Part shown: piece by piece, positions 30,690 to 41,489 of the stretch
Numbering within the stretch: position 1 is the stretch's first letter
Layout of the letters: every line of letters starts with the position of its first letter
Source: Prorocentrum cordatum
Taxonomy: Eukaryota > Sar > Dinophyceae > Prorocentrales > Prorocentraceae
Assembly: GCA_963575745.1 (NCBI GenBank)
Contig: CAUYUJ010022431.1
Coordinates: forward strand, 77,501-123,764
DNA length: 46,264 nucleotides
Direction of reading: 5' to 3'
The notes under the pieces: model-generated
Database searches by the model: none
Told to the model about the DNA's origin: nothing
The model's input: the letters and a program-made list of their open reading frames with translations, nothing else
Translations under genes and position numbers: made by a program

Positions 30690-32260
30690 TCCAGCACCCA
30701 TTCTGGCACATCCCTCACACGCTTCGTGGCCCCATAGGGAGCTCCACCGAAGGCCCCAGTGGTTGCGCCCGCATGCGGTTGCACCCCCCATTCTGGCACA
30801 CCCCTCACACGTTTCGTGGCCCCATAGGGAGCTCCACCGAAGGCCCCAGTGGCTGCGCCCGCATGCGGTTCCACCCCCCATTCTGGCACACCCCTCACAC
30901 GTTTCGTGGCCCCATAGGGAGCTCCACCGAAGGCCCCAGTGGCTGCGCCAGCATGCGGTTCCACCCCCCATTCTGGCACACCCCTCACACGCTTCGTGGC
31001 CCCATAGGGAGCTCCACCGAAGGCCCCAGTGGCTGCGCCCGCATGCGGTTCCACCCCCCATTCTGGCACACCCCTCACACGTTTCGTGGCCCCATAGGGA
31101 GCTCCACCGAAGGCCCCAGTGGCTGCGCCCGCATGCGGTTCCACCCATTCATTCTGGCACACCCCTCACACGTTTCGTGGCCCCATAGGGAGCTCCACCG
31201 AAGGCCCCAGTGGCTGCGCCCGCATGCGGTTCCACCCCCCATTCTGGCACACCCCTCACACGTTTCGTGGCCCCATAGGGAGCTCCACCGAAGGCCCCAG
31301 TGGCTGCGCCCGCATGCGGTTCCACCCCCCATTCTGGCACACCCCTCACACGTTTCGTGGCCCCATAGGGAGCTCCACCGAAGGCCCCAGTGGCTGCGCC
31401 CGCATGCGGTTCCACCCCCCATTCTGGCACACCCCTCACACGTTTCGTGGCCCCATAGGGAGCTCCACCGAAGGCCCCACGTCCGCATGCGTCGCGGCAC
31501 ACCCCTCACACGTTTCGTAGGGAGCTCCACCGAAGGCCCCAGTGTTGCGCCCGCATGCGGTCCCCCCCCATTCTGGCACACCCCTCACACGTTTCGTGGC
31601 CCCATAGGGAGCTCCACCGAAGGCCCCAGTGGCTGCGCCCGCATGCGGGTCCACCCCCCATTCTGGCACACCCCTCACACGTTTCGTGGCCCCATAGGGA
31701 GCTCCACCGAAGGCCCCAGTGGCTGCGCCCGCATGCGGTTCCACCCCCCATTCTGGCACACCCCTCACACGTTTCGTGGCCCCATAGGGAGCTCCACCGA
31801 AGGCCCCAGTGGCTGCGCTCGCATGCGGTTCCACCCCCCATTTCGGCACACCCCTCACACGCTTCGTGGGTGGCTCCATGGGGAGCTCCACCGAACGCCC
31901 CAGTGGCTGCGCTCGCATGTGGTTCCCCCCCCATTTCGGCACACCCCTCACACGGTTCGTGGCCCCATAGAGAGCTCCACCGAAGGCCCCAGTGGCTGCG
32001 CTCGCATGCGGTTCCACCCCTTTTTTCGGCACGCCCTTCACACGTCTCGTGGCCCCATAGGGAGCTCCACCGAACGCCGCAGTGGCTGCGCTCGCATGCG
32101 GTTCCACCCCCCATTTCGGCACACCCCTCACACGCTTCGTGGCTCCATAGGAAGCTCCACCGAAGGCCCCAGTGGCTGCGCTGGCATGCGGTTCCACACC
32201 CCATTCTGGCACACCCCTCGCACGTTTCGTGGCCCCATAGGGGGCTCCACCAAAGGTCCC
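30690..32260. repeat. 90-bp satellite, about 17 copies
   Basis: Unit: CCACCCCCCATTCTGGCAC, ACCCCTCACACGTTTCGTGG, CCCCATAGGGAGCTCCACCG, AAGGCCCCAGTGGCTGCGCC, CGCATGCGGTT. The first copies (30700-31480) are nearly identical at exact 90-base steps; one truncated unit lies at 31480-31555; copies after 31830 diverge. As 90 is a multiple of three, four of six frames stay open for long distances (up to 602 codons), giving 30-residue repeats such as HTPHTFRGPIGSSTEGPSG on plus and GAPYGATKRVRGVPEWG on minus. The frames cannot all be coding; I see no start context, domain or signal that selects one. Confidence 0.95.
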
Positions 32261-32640
32261 AGTGGCACTGCCCGCTTGCGTCCGCCACCACCCAGCACAG
32301 CCCTTGTTCCCTGCGCTTCACCCACCCAGAACAGCGCTTCGTAGCCCTATAGGGAGCTCCACCAAAGGTCCCAGCGGCACCGCCCGCATGCGTCCGCCAC
32401 CACCCTGCGCAGCCCTTGCTCCCTGCCTGCGTTTCACCCACCCAGTACAGCGTTTCGTGGCCCCATAGGGAGCTCCACCGAAGGTCCCAGTGGCACCGCT
32501 CGCATGCGTCCGCCACCACGCAGCACAGCCCTTGCTGACCGCGTCTCACCCACCCAGTACAACGTTTCGTGGCCCCATAGGGAGCTCCACCGAAGGTCCC
32601 AGTGGCACCGCCCGCATGCGTCCGCCACCACCCAGCACAA
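32261..32640. repeat. Longer variant of the 90-bp satellite (~114 bp, 3 copies)
   Basis: Three units share the AGGGAGCTCCACC...AAGGTCCCAGTGGCACCGCCCGCATGCG core, but have CGTCCGCCACCACCCAGCACAGCCCTTG and following bases in place of the usual left part. Spacing is 116 and 112 bases (AGGGAGCTCC at 32351, 32467, 32579). Confidence 0.88.
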
Positions 32641-33349
32641 TTGCGCATTCACAACTGCATATGGTTGGGTCCTTCGCCAGGCTAATTAAGCGTAGAGCCG
32701 TGAAGCCCCACGAAAAGAAACACAAACCAAAACCCCAGGAGAGCGTTTCTTTATTTTCGAGGATGACAGGCGTCATGGGGGGGGCGGGAGGGGGGTATGA
32801 CGTAATGCCCCCCCGCCGTGTGGTTCCAGCACCACACCCGCGCCCGCGCGCACGACGACGATGAACGACGAGCGACGAGGAACGAGCGACAACGACGACG
32901 ACGAAGACGCGAGCAGCATGTAGGTGGCGATCTGCCCCACACCGCCTGAGTACACCACAATGCTAGCGTGCACCACAGCGCGCGTGTACACCACAGCGCC
33001 TGCGTACACCGCAACAGGCGTGTGCAACGCAGCGCCTGTGTACACCAGTGTTTGCGTGCACCACATCGCTGGTGTACACCACAGCGCATGTGTACACCGC
33101 AGCAACCATGCGCAACACAGCACCAGTCTACACCACAGTGTTTGCGTGCACCGCAGCGCCTGTGCACACCACAGCGCATGTTACACCACAGCATCCGCGT
33201 ACAACGCAGCGCCGGTGTACACCACGTCGGCTGCGTGCACAGGACAGGTAAAAGGAGCATGTCGATGATGATCTGCTGCGGGCAGCGAAACGCCACGGCA
33301 GGAAAGTGTCGCTAATGGAATGCGACGGTATTCCCTCCTCCCTCTTCCT

Positions 33350-33465
33350 CCACCTCCACTTCCACCTCCTCCACCTCCTCCTCTTTATCCTAGTCCTCAT
33401 CCTCCTCCTCCTCCTCCTCCTCCTCCTCCTCCTCCTCCTCCTCCTCCTCTTCCTCCTCCTCTTGC
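33350..33465. repeat. (CTC)n / CCTCCA array
   Basis: CTC-rich stretch, nearly perfect at 33402-33450, in the centre of the inverted repeat. Confidence 0.93.
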
Positions 33466-33479
33466 CTCACCCTTCCCCC

Positions 33480-33770
33480 CGGTCGTGCGGGTCGGCGCTA
33501 CAGCGCACGTGCGCATCTCAGCGTGCACTGCAGATGAGTCGAATGACTCAGTCCACTTGTCTCTCGGACGGCCAATGTTGCTGGAGCCTCCTGGACGCAT
33601 ATGGGAAGAATTAGGATGATGCGGGAGGACTCGGAAGACTCGTAGATTCCAACGGCGCCCCTTTTTCCATAAGGCTTCCGTTTCAAATCTTACATAACTT
33701 TTTTTCCCAAGGAACCCACAGGCGCTACATTCTGTCATGGGGATTCCCTCGAAACTTCTATATGCAACAG
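33480..33770 (-). pseudogene. Possible LINE C-terminal scrap (weak)
   Basis: The minus-strand frame reads HMRPGGSSNIGRPRDKWTES at about 33600-33540. The GRPRxxW pattern is common near the C-terminus of non-LTR retrotransposon proteins, and a CSACGF pair lies upstream. No reverse-transcriptase motif is adjacent, so this rests on one short motif. The stretch is the only low-repetition part between the arms of the inverted repeat. Confidence 0.2.
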
Positions 33771-34222
33771 GGGTGCTATGTTGCACACGGTTGCAGTGAT
33801 GCACACAGGCGCCGTGGTGTACACAGGCGCTGTAGTGTAGTGCACGCAGGCATTGTGGTGTACACTGGTGCTGCGTTGCACATGGCTGATGTGGTGTACG
33901 CAGGCGCTGTGGTGTACACCAGCGATGTGGTGCCCGTAAGCACTGCGGCACACACTGGCGCTGTATTGCACGCGGCTGCTGTACATAGGCGGTGTGGTTT
34001 ACACAGGCGCTGTGGTGCACGCAGGTACTGTGGTGTACACAGGCGCTGTGGGGCAGATCGCCACCTACATGCTGCTGCTACCCGTCTTCACTCCTAAGCA
34101 TTCCAAGACTCCGCTGGCGCGAAACGTGATGTCATCGCCCCCCTCCCCCACCAGCTCCGATCGCGCCCGCGCGCACGACGACGATGAGCGACGAGCGACG
34201 AACGACGAGCGACGAGCGACGA

Positions 34223-34225
<3 letters not shown>

Positions 34226-34302
<77 letters not shown>
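34226..34302. repeat. (GAC)n trinucleotide array
   Basis: About 25 perfect GAC units after GACGAGCGACGA-type words; followed at 34310-34360 by a TATGCGGA 12-base repeat. Confidence 0.97.
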
Positions 34303-34450
34303 TGCGGACCAGACTCCTATGCGGATTCCTATGCGGACACCTATGCGGATCCCGATGCGCACGGCGGCAGTGCCCAGAGCGGACGGGGGGGGAGGGGGAC
34401 GGGGCGTTACGTCATAGCGGGGGGCGGGGGCCATGACGCCCGTCATGCCC

Positions 34451-35913
34451 CAAGCAATGAAGAAACTCTATCGAATTGGGACTGTTGCTCCTGCGGCTGT
34501 TCCCACCAAAAAAAACCCGAAAGAACCTCAGAAAAACATCACAAAAGAATCCGACAAAGCCCCGAATGAGGGACTCCCAGAGGGGGGGGTCGGGGAACTG
34601 CCACGCTGCTGCCCCCCGAACAACGTCGGTGCTGGTTTCGGAGGGGGGGATGGGAGGAAACGGAAGGGTCGGAGCGGGAGGGAGGAGGAGGGAGACGGAA
34701 AGCAGACCCTAGGGAGGCGGCCCGAGGAGGCCTGGCTGGCACACCTCTGGCCCCACACGGGAGTCGCCGCGCCCACGTTTGACCTCCCAGCGGCCCTCCA
34801 AACAGAGTCCGATTTGATGGAGTCGGAGGTTCGCGCCGCATCGACGATGCATCGCTCAGCACCGTCGGCGACGTGTCGGCGCCGTCGGCGTGGAGAAGAT
34901 CTGGTTCCTCGTCGAGCCGCATCGCCGACCCATCGGCGATGCAGCGCGTCGATGCCTTTGCGCCGGAACGGCCGCGGATGCGTTTGCTCCTGCTTTGCCT
35001 CCGTTCGCTGACACGGCGGCAGATCCCGCCAACGTGTGACAGCGTCGGCGCTGGTTTCTTACACTGCGTGGACCGTTCAACCTTGCACCAGCCATCGCGG
35101 CTGTCCGATATCGGGGGCCGTTCGATATCGGCCGCCTCCCGACCACTGGCGGTGTTCACTCTTGAACGCCCGCGCTCGGGTCCCCGCCGCGGCAACGCGG
35201 AGCAAGTCTATCGCACCTCGGCGGAATCTGGCGGGCTTCGGCGATTTCTGGCAGGCTTCGGCGCGGGAGCTGGAGCGGTTGCGCTCAACGTGGGGCCAAG
35301 ATCGAGCACGTAAACAGGGGGAATCCGCATCTGTCCTCTCTCGCTTCCGCGTGCTCCATGCCCAGCGTGTCTTGCTTACGCGTCCACATGTCAAGCACCG
35401 CTGCGCATAACGTGGCCGCAGCCGCTTCCCGGGGGACGAACCCCGACGCCTTCGAACAAGACACGAAGCCGTGATCGCAGGGATCCTCAGAACATGTCGA
35501 GGACGAGCGCCATGTCTCGGCGGCGCGCACAGGGGGCGCAATAGGGGGGCGGCGTTCTAAAAAGGTGGGCGGCTCGTTAGAACCCAGGGGGCGTCTCAGA
35601 AGAGCCTAGCGGCATCGAACAGGCCCTTTTGGAAGCCTCGGGGCCCTTCTGAGGAGGCCCCCGTGCCTTCGGAGAACTCCCCCACCTTCTGAAAGGCCAC
35701 CCCTGTCACGCATGCCCCTTTTGCGGACCCGCGAACCCAGACATTCGACGTCGCGACTTTCTTTCACGAGTGCCCCCAGACCTGTACACACTCATCACGT
35801 TACCACAAGAAGGCAGGAGGTACCGAACGGGCTTTCTGGCTACGGCAAGCCTCGGCCACGAAAAGGTCCCCAGGCCTGGATCTAAGGCACGGCCCGAAGA
35901 TCAGAGCCCCTCC
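34451..35913. other. No recognised gene
   Basis: Overlapping open frames on both strands between 34430 and 35540 are Arg/Ser/Pro-rich and show no domain. 35595-35695 has short palindromic TTCTGAGGAGGCC-like words. Confidence 0.45.
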
Positions 35914-36555
35914 TCAGCTCAAAGTGGTCCTCAGTTCAGCATCTTGGCGGTCTACCACCTCCATGGGGGCAATGAGGGCCCTTGGAGGCTGAACAAAAAG
36001 ACTGGATCGGGACGAAGTTAAATTCGGGGGGGGGATAGATCGAGAATCTCGGAAATGTGGCGGCCCTGGACGATGCCTCGGGCGCCGCGGCCTTCTCAAA
36101 GCGTTCCGGAACAGATGTATCTTCGTCCTAGCCCCGTCCCAAAAATTGTCGAAATCGTCCACCGTGATCTTTTCACGATGCCATGAGGTCTGGGAATGGT
36201 CGCCCGCTCCTTCGCTTTTCCGGCTCCGCCCCCGCTTGGTACGGGGAAACGATCGAGGAGGGGGCCAGCTCGTGGGGGAGCATCGATATCTGTTTGCGCT
36301 CAAGTTTGCAGGGAGGGGGAGCGGACAAAGCAGCACGATGACAAACTCGGCGACGCAAACATGAAGCCACTGAGCAAACTCATGGGGGAACATCGACCTG
36401 GAATCGGCGATGCACCACCGATAGATCGGCGAGGCCCCCCGATCACGGATCCGCGAACTGCTGGGCTCAGGTCCAGCGTGTCCTCCTACAGGCGGATTTT
36501 GGAAGAAAGATACAAGATAGTCAAAACATGTTTGCTGCATGATAGAAACGAGCAC
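35914..36555 (-). CDS. Unrecognised ORF, 213 codons (doubtful)
   Basis: The minus-strand frame starts MLVSIMQQTCFDYLVSFFQN and is more varied in composition than most open frames in the window: a hydrophobic patch (AEFVIVLLCPLPLPANLSA), then a mixed segment with HREKITVDDFDNFWDGARTK, then an Arg/Pro-rich tail. No domain or motif is recognised, and there is no neighbouring gene to give context. It may be an exon fragment or chance. Confidence 0.18.
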   Translation of the reverse strand: MLVSIMQQTCFDYLVSFFQNPPVGGHAGPEPSSSRIRDRGASPIYRWCIADSRSMFPHEFAQWLHVCVAEFVIVLLCPLPLPANLSANRYRCSPTSWPPPRSFPRTKRGRSRKSEGAGDHSQTSWHREKITVDDFDNFWDGARTKIHLFRNALRRPRRPRHRPGPPHFRDSRSIPPPNLTSSRSSLFVQPPRALIAPMEVVDRQDAELRTTLS

Positions 36556-37084
36556 GACAAATCATCACCAGGTTATTGATTCACTAGACTTCAATACTCC
36601 TCCTGTAGCTACATGTAGAGGGACATGCCCGACTTAATGCTGGGCGGGGCGGGCTATCGGGTTCCTGTCGGCGATGAATGGGCGACTGGGGGTCGATGCG
36701 CTCCCCCTATGAGCCCATCCCCCTATCGTTACCCGCGACCTGGTCCTCACCCCCGTCTTCGACACTTGATGGCCTTCAGACCACGACTCGGGAATCTGGA
36801 AGTCTCTGGCAGCAGATTGGAACGATCCACGCTACCCGGAAAACTCTCTGCGAGCCGCAGCTGCTGGAGAGCACCCCGAGGCGACAACCAAAAAAAAAAA
36901 ACGAAAACGACATCCCCCCTAACACTTCGACGGCATAGACGCCCCCTCTCCCTAACCCTTCGACGGCCCATGAGACCATCCCCCGCTGTTGCTGTCCCTC
37001 ACATGGAGCCACATGTGAACCCTAGCCCTGCAAGTCATATTTCTGACACGCCGGCAAAGTATTGAAATCCCACGGATATCTTCA
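36556..37084. other. No recognised features
   Basis: Mixed-composition DNA with a short A run at 36890-36902 and CCCTAACCCTTCGACGGC words at 36945-36970 that are too few to be a telomeric repeat. No gene recognised. Confidence 0.5.
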
Positions 37085-37345
37085 AGCAAGTGAACCCCGG
37101 CGGTGGTGACCAATACCCGAGAGGCGCCCTGAATCGAATCGAAAAGCCAGATCGGCGATCGAAATGAATCGGATCGGCGGACAACGGCAGCCTAGTCGGG
37201 AGAAGTCGAATCGGCGGAAATCGGCAGGGTAGCAACGCCTCCATTCAAACACCGGCATCCTAATCGGAGCCCGAAGCCGAATTTAATCGGAATCGGAATC
37301 GATCGAAATCGAATCGAATCGATTCGGGGGAGTCGAAAACAGCCC
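37085..37345 (+). repeat. GATCGGAATC-rich dispersed repeat, copy 2
   Basis: Matches 11281-11545 in order and orientation: GTGAACCCCGGCGGTGGTG, AGATCGGCGATCGAAATGA, GAATCGGATCGGCGG, CGAATCGGCGGAAATCGGCA, AATCGGAATCGGAATCGATC and AGTCGAAAACAGCCCAAG. Similarity is moderate with small insertions. Confidence 0.85.
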
Positions 37346-38129
37346 AAGACGTGACGCACATGAATGTACTAGAAACTAGCACGGTGGGCCCTCCTTGGAG
37401 GCACGGGGCCGACCCGAACATATGAAATAAACATATTGTATTATACTGTGTCTCAAACGTTATGGCCAGAAAACGCCCGCCGCGGAGCATGCACTGTAAG
37501 ATGTATTGGCGCGCGCTTCCGCCCGTTGAGGGCGACGCACACATCGTACCAGGCGGCGCCGACTGGACACCCAGAGCGCAGTGGACCCAAAGGGGCAGGA
37601 CCCGCGGCTGGTCGCAGCCCTGACCTCCCCCCTGGCTGGCGGGGGGCCGCCTGCCGTCGCAACCCGCCAGTGGCCCCGCGCCGCGCGCCCGCGGGGGCGC
37701 TGGCCGCGCCTGCGGTGAGACAGGCGTGGGAGCTCCCTGGACCCCCCCCCCAGGACCCCCCCCCCCCCCGAAAAAAAAACAGGAAACGCCTTGGAACAAA
37801 GAGCCCGGGAAGAGTGAATTTTGCAAGGTGCGTCTCCCGGGAACCCGAAGAGGGGAAGCTTGGGATTTCTTTGGCAGGGTTCCCGGGGCCCACAAATCAA
37901 AATGTTTTCATGCAACAAAAAACACAACTTTAAAACGACCGACAAAACAGAGAACACAAACAAAAAACTAGGACCTACCCCCCGAAATTGCTCGTTCGTT
38001 TTATGCGGATTTCCAGGGACGCTCGAGCAAAACCGTCCAAATCGCAATTTTGCATACCCCCCGGGACAAGGCCATTATGATGTTTCTTGGGGCATGGAAA
38101 AAGGTTCGTATCGACCGACATCGGAGAGA
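37346..38129. other. No recognised gene; C-run and A-rich words
   Basis: 37740-37790 has C14 followed by GAAAAAAAAACAGGAAA, reminiscent of the 28-30.6 kb repeat family. Open frames in 37450-37930 overlap on both strands and are low-complexity. Confidence 0.45.
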
Positions 38130-38935
38130 CGGAGAGCTGGCGGCAGCGAGCCCCGAACAGCTTTCCGGTATTCAGCTGTTGCTTCTCTACCCAATTCAAC
38201 CAGGGGCGGCCTACACTCCTGTGCCCACTGCCGGGGTTGCAGCGTGATGGGATCAAACGTTACCCCTTGAGCAGGGTGACTGGGTTCAACTCGGACAGTG
38301 GCTTGTTAGAGTAAAAACGTGTTTCTACCGCACGCTGTGCTGAACTTGATGATGGGTCTGTGTTCTCTCCTTCCCTGTCGGAGCGCGTGCTCCGGCCGTT
38401 TCGTAACATTGACGTATGTTGTTCGCATGTCCAAGGTGTTGCGGGGTCCGTCGAGCTGAATGGCGTCCACCAGTCGATTCAACGTGTCCTGCGTGAGCTG
38501 GGCTGATTCGAATCCGTACAGGAGCTTTGATGTGTTGGCTGGGTCTTGTCATTGCAGCTTGAATTTGGCGGGGCAGCTGCGGTGTCTCCATTACACATCC
38601 ATGTTCTTAGGCGTGGCCAGCGTGCTGTCGAATTGTTCGTTCACACGGCATCCCAACTATCTTACCTCGTCCACGCGGGTAATCATAGCGCCATCAACCA
38701 AATGTATGTTGGGATGGCGGTGGGCTGCGACTACCTCGCGCGTCCCCCGGTTTAGCTTCATTACATACATGGCCCCTTCGTGTTCGATTGCTGCCAAGAT
38801 CCTGTTCAGTGACCTGGCGTCTTTGGAGAGGACAGCTGTGTCATCTGCGAATAGAACTCCACCAGCATTCTGGGATGGTATAACGAGATCTTTCATTCCA
38901 GGAAAACCCTCTTCCCTTCAGGGAGTGGTACCCTC
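38130..38935 (-). pseudogene. LINE (non-LTR retrotransposon) fragment: end of RT and C-terminal region
   Basis: Seen on the minus strand, in the order expected for the family: GVLFADDTAVLSKDARSLN (FADD about 38851-38840, the catalytic YADD-type motif C), then MKLNRGTREVV, then VDEVR-stop-LGCRVNEQ. Here TAG at 38659-38657 stands where the family usually has Tyr (RYLG). After a frame change: KLLYGFESAQLTQDTLNRL (about 38535-38475) and NTLDMRTTYVN. Then QGVTFDPITLQPRQWAQ (about 38272-38222), a further frame change, and SVGRPWLNWVEKQQ (about 38220-38180), the GRPxxNW tail motif. The N-terminal half of RT and the endonuclease are missing: 5'-truncated, as is common for LINEs, and inactivated by a stop and frameshifts. 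Confidence 0.82.
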
Positions 38936-39009
38936 TCCCTTCCCGTCCCTGTTGTTTTTGGTTTGTTTCCCCCCCCCCCGGCGGCGGTCGCGAGGTGTCA
39001 TGGGGTCCG

Positions 39010-39740
39010 CTTTCGCTCAAAATGGCTCCAAGAAGGCCTCCAGTGCTCCAAAGTGGCCTCCAAGATGGCTCAAGACAGCGTAAGATGGTTCAACCTTCAA
39101 GACAGCTTCCGACGTGCCTCCGAGAAGCCCCAAGAGGGCCACAAGACGGTTCCAGGTGCTCTGGAGACCCCTCAGGACCCCTCCAAGAACCTACGAAGGA
39201 AACTGATGATGTTTACCTTCTCGCCGTTTCTCATCCGATGCGCGTTTGAAGCCTCAAGATGGCCCCAATATGGCTCAAAAAGGTCCCAAGAAGACCCCAG
39301 GAGGCCCCCAAGACGGTTCCGATAGCACCCATGATCGTTCCAAGAGCGCCCCAAGAGGGTTCCAACAGGCGGTTTTGAGGGACCTCCCCTCCTTTGATCG
39401 ATAGCCTCGAAGATGGCCCCCAGGAGCCGCTCCAGGGCTCCCAAGAGAGCCCCAAGGGAGCCCCAAGAACTTCCCAAGAGGGACCCAACAGGGTCCCAAG
39501 ACGGCCCCAACAGGGCCCCAAGACCCCAAAAGAGCCCGAAGCTGGTTCCAAGATGTGATTCTGAAGTCTCCTGAGGGGGCGGGGGGCGACATCGAGGACC
39601 CCTCCTCATTTGACCGATGCTTTCCAACATGTCCCCAAAATGCCTTCAAAGGCCCCCGAGAGGCTCCAAAAAAAACTCAGGACCCAAGACTTGGCAAAAG
39701 AGCCCCAAGACGATCCAAAGAGGACCCCGAGGGAACATCA
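39010..39740. repeat. CCAAGAGGGCCCC array (plus orientation)
   Basis: Words such as CCCCAAGAGGG, CCAAGACGG and CCCAAGAAGACCCC recur every 12-20 bases. A longer period is hinted by CCTCCTTTGATCGAT (39390) and CCTCCTCATTTGACCGAT (39600). Same family as 29107-29465. Confidence 0.82.
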
Positions 39741-41049
39741 GCGCCAGCAGCGGCAGCAGCAGCACCACCACCACAACCACCAGCGCCACCAGCAGCACAT
39801 CCAGCATGTCGCTGATCAGGGCAACTCGTCTGGGCGTTGATTCTGGATGGGCCGGTGGGGATATTTCTGGGGATCGCGACCGCACCGGGAGCAGCCGGCG
39901 GCGTCCAAGGGCGCAATGAACTAAGCGGCGGCCTAAATTACGCGCGACGGAAGGGAAGGAAGACAAGAGGGAGGATAGCGGGAGGAGGAACAAACAGGAG
40001 GCGGGCCCCGTTGTCGCTCAGAGGAGGGCGCCATCGACCAGGAAGGACTTCCAGGCGAGCTGCAACACCAAAATGGCGGAATTACGGTTGTACGACATCT
40101 CGAGCGTGCAGGGCAGACTTCACCACGAGATCCAGCGCCAAGACCATGGTACCGCGGATGCTGGCGGCGGCCGCGTCGCACGCCCTGTAGGCATCGAGCA
40201 ACGCCATGCGGGCGCTCAACGGACCAGAGCCCAGATCACCAAACACCGTCAAGGACTGGTGTCGAGAAAGGTGCCAGCCGAGTGGGTGCAGGCTGGCGCA
40301 CGCCACCCAGTAAGGCAAAAGGACCCCCATGGGGACGGTCGGGGAGGAACCACTCTGTGGGGGGTGACCGGGAGGTCAGCCGACCCCGGGCTGGGGAGGG
40401 ATGCCGGGGGCGGCGGGCGGAGGGCTGGAAGCCCGAGACGGGGGCTGGTGGGAATACTTTTTCCGTCGCAGCCGCAAGCGAAGGCGCATGCGGCGTCACA
40501 GGTCAGACCGGGCTACGGGCGAAGCCAAATTACCCAGCGAACGCACTCACGGCCGCCTAGGCTGCCGCCGAAGGAGGCTGAGGGGCGCAGGGGGCTGACG
40601 GCAGGCTGCGAAAGGTGCCAAGAACGCACGGCGGCCAGCGTGCGGGCACCCCACAGGCGAGACCACCGGGAAGAGGACGAATTGAACCTTGTCGCACCAG
40701 GCGCCAGAGGTAGACGCGCCACGCGGCGAAGCGCGGGGCTGCACAAGCAGTCCAACGTGCTAGGCTGCAGGCCAACAGGGACGAACACACATGGCTGACC
40801 GAGAAGGCTGAACCAAGCAATCCAGTAGGGCTGCGTCCCACCATGCCGGCGGCAGCGGCAGACACGTCCAGGCTGTGGCGGCGTCTGGAGACCAGAGGCC
40901 AGGGAAGCGCAAGCACTCTAGCCAGAGCTGGTCAACGCGCGCGTCACCTGAACGCCAGGGTGCCTCAGCCCTCCCGGTTCCTCGCACTCGGTGCCTCCTA
41001 TTCTTATGGTGTCGGAGGCCTGGACATGATATGAGGAGGGGACGGGAAC
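39741..41049. other. No recognised gene; short CAG/CCA-rich stretch
   Basis: 39748-39808 is a CAGCAG/CACCACCAC stretch. A 241-codon plus-strand frame (40073-40798) and minus-strand frames opposite it (for example 40330-40082) are open. The plus frame is Arg/Gly/His-rich. The minus frame has a more protein-like part (ALLDAYRACDAAAASIRGTM) but no family. I call neither. Confidence 0.45.
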
Positions 41050-41054
41050 GACGG

Positions 41055-41225
41055 CAAGTATGGGAAGTATGGGAAGTATGGGAATGATTGGATCAGTGGG
41101 AATGATTGGAGATACGTGGAGTTCTGGGAAGTATGGGAAGTATAGGAAGTGTGAGAATGATGGGAAGTATGAGAATTCAGAACAGGGTGGGAATTGTAGA
41201 ACTCGTGGGAAGTACGAGGAGTATG
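41055..41225. repeat. GGGAAGTAT 9-bp minisatellite
   Basis: GGGAAGTAT and variants (GGGAATGAT, GGAGATACG) over about 170 bp; the cleanest runs are at 41058-41090 and 41127-41150. Confidence 0.9.
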
Positions 41226-41489
41226 TGCGGTCATCCGTTCAAAACCGTTGTCGGACATGTCTAGTGTCACTCCGACGCAGTGTTTCCTCATCGGCTGCCC
41301 GAACTGAACCAGACTGAGCCGAGCGGCCGCGAACCAGCGTTACCCCCTAAGGCGAATCGAACCGAACCAAAATGGTCGTGGTGGGGACTGTAATTAACCG
41401 CGTCAATGTCGCTCGTGGAATGATTGGTGCCGATGCAGACCCATACAGACTGAACGGGAGCGGTAAACCTACCGCAGGCATTGGGAAAC

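Larger units (their letters stand above)
32760..34450. repeat. 1.7-kb imperfect inverted repeat with TACACC minisatellite arms
   Basis: Outer parts: 32763-32810 (ATGACAGGCGTCATGG ... TATGACGTAATGCCC) pairs with 34400-34446. Inner parts: AGCAGCATGTAGGTGGCGATCTGCCCCACA at 32911-32941 pairs with 34038-34072, and the ~24-base CACCACAGCGCCTGTGTA minisatellite at 32940-33250 pairs with its reverse complement at 33770-34050. Between outer and inner parts both sides carry CGCGCCCGCGCGCACGACG and a GAC-rich run in direct orientation. The ~500-bp centre holds a CTC array and less repetitive DNA. Confidence 0.88.

Noticed and set aside
30536-32344. 602-codon repeat protein on the plus strand
   Set aside because: Produced by a 90-bp satellite lacking stops in four frames; comparable long frames exist on minus. 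No signal, anchor or domain chooses one.
36945-36970. Telomere-like CCCTAACCCTTCG words
   Set aside because: Only two imperfect occurrences, no array.
38990-39090. Dinoflagellate spliced-leader relic suggested by GCTCAAAATGGCTCCAAG
   Set aside because: It does not match the conserved spliced-leader core (CCGTAGCCATTTTGGCTCAAG) in order; it is part of the CCAAGA array.
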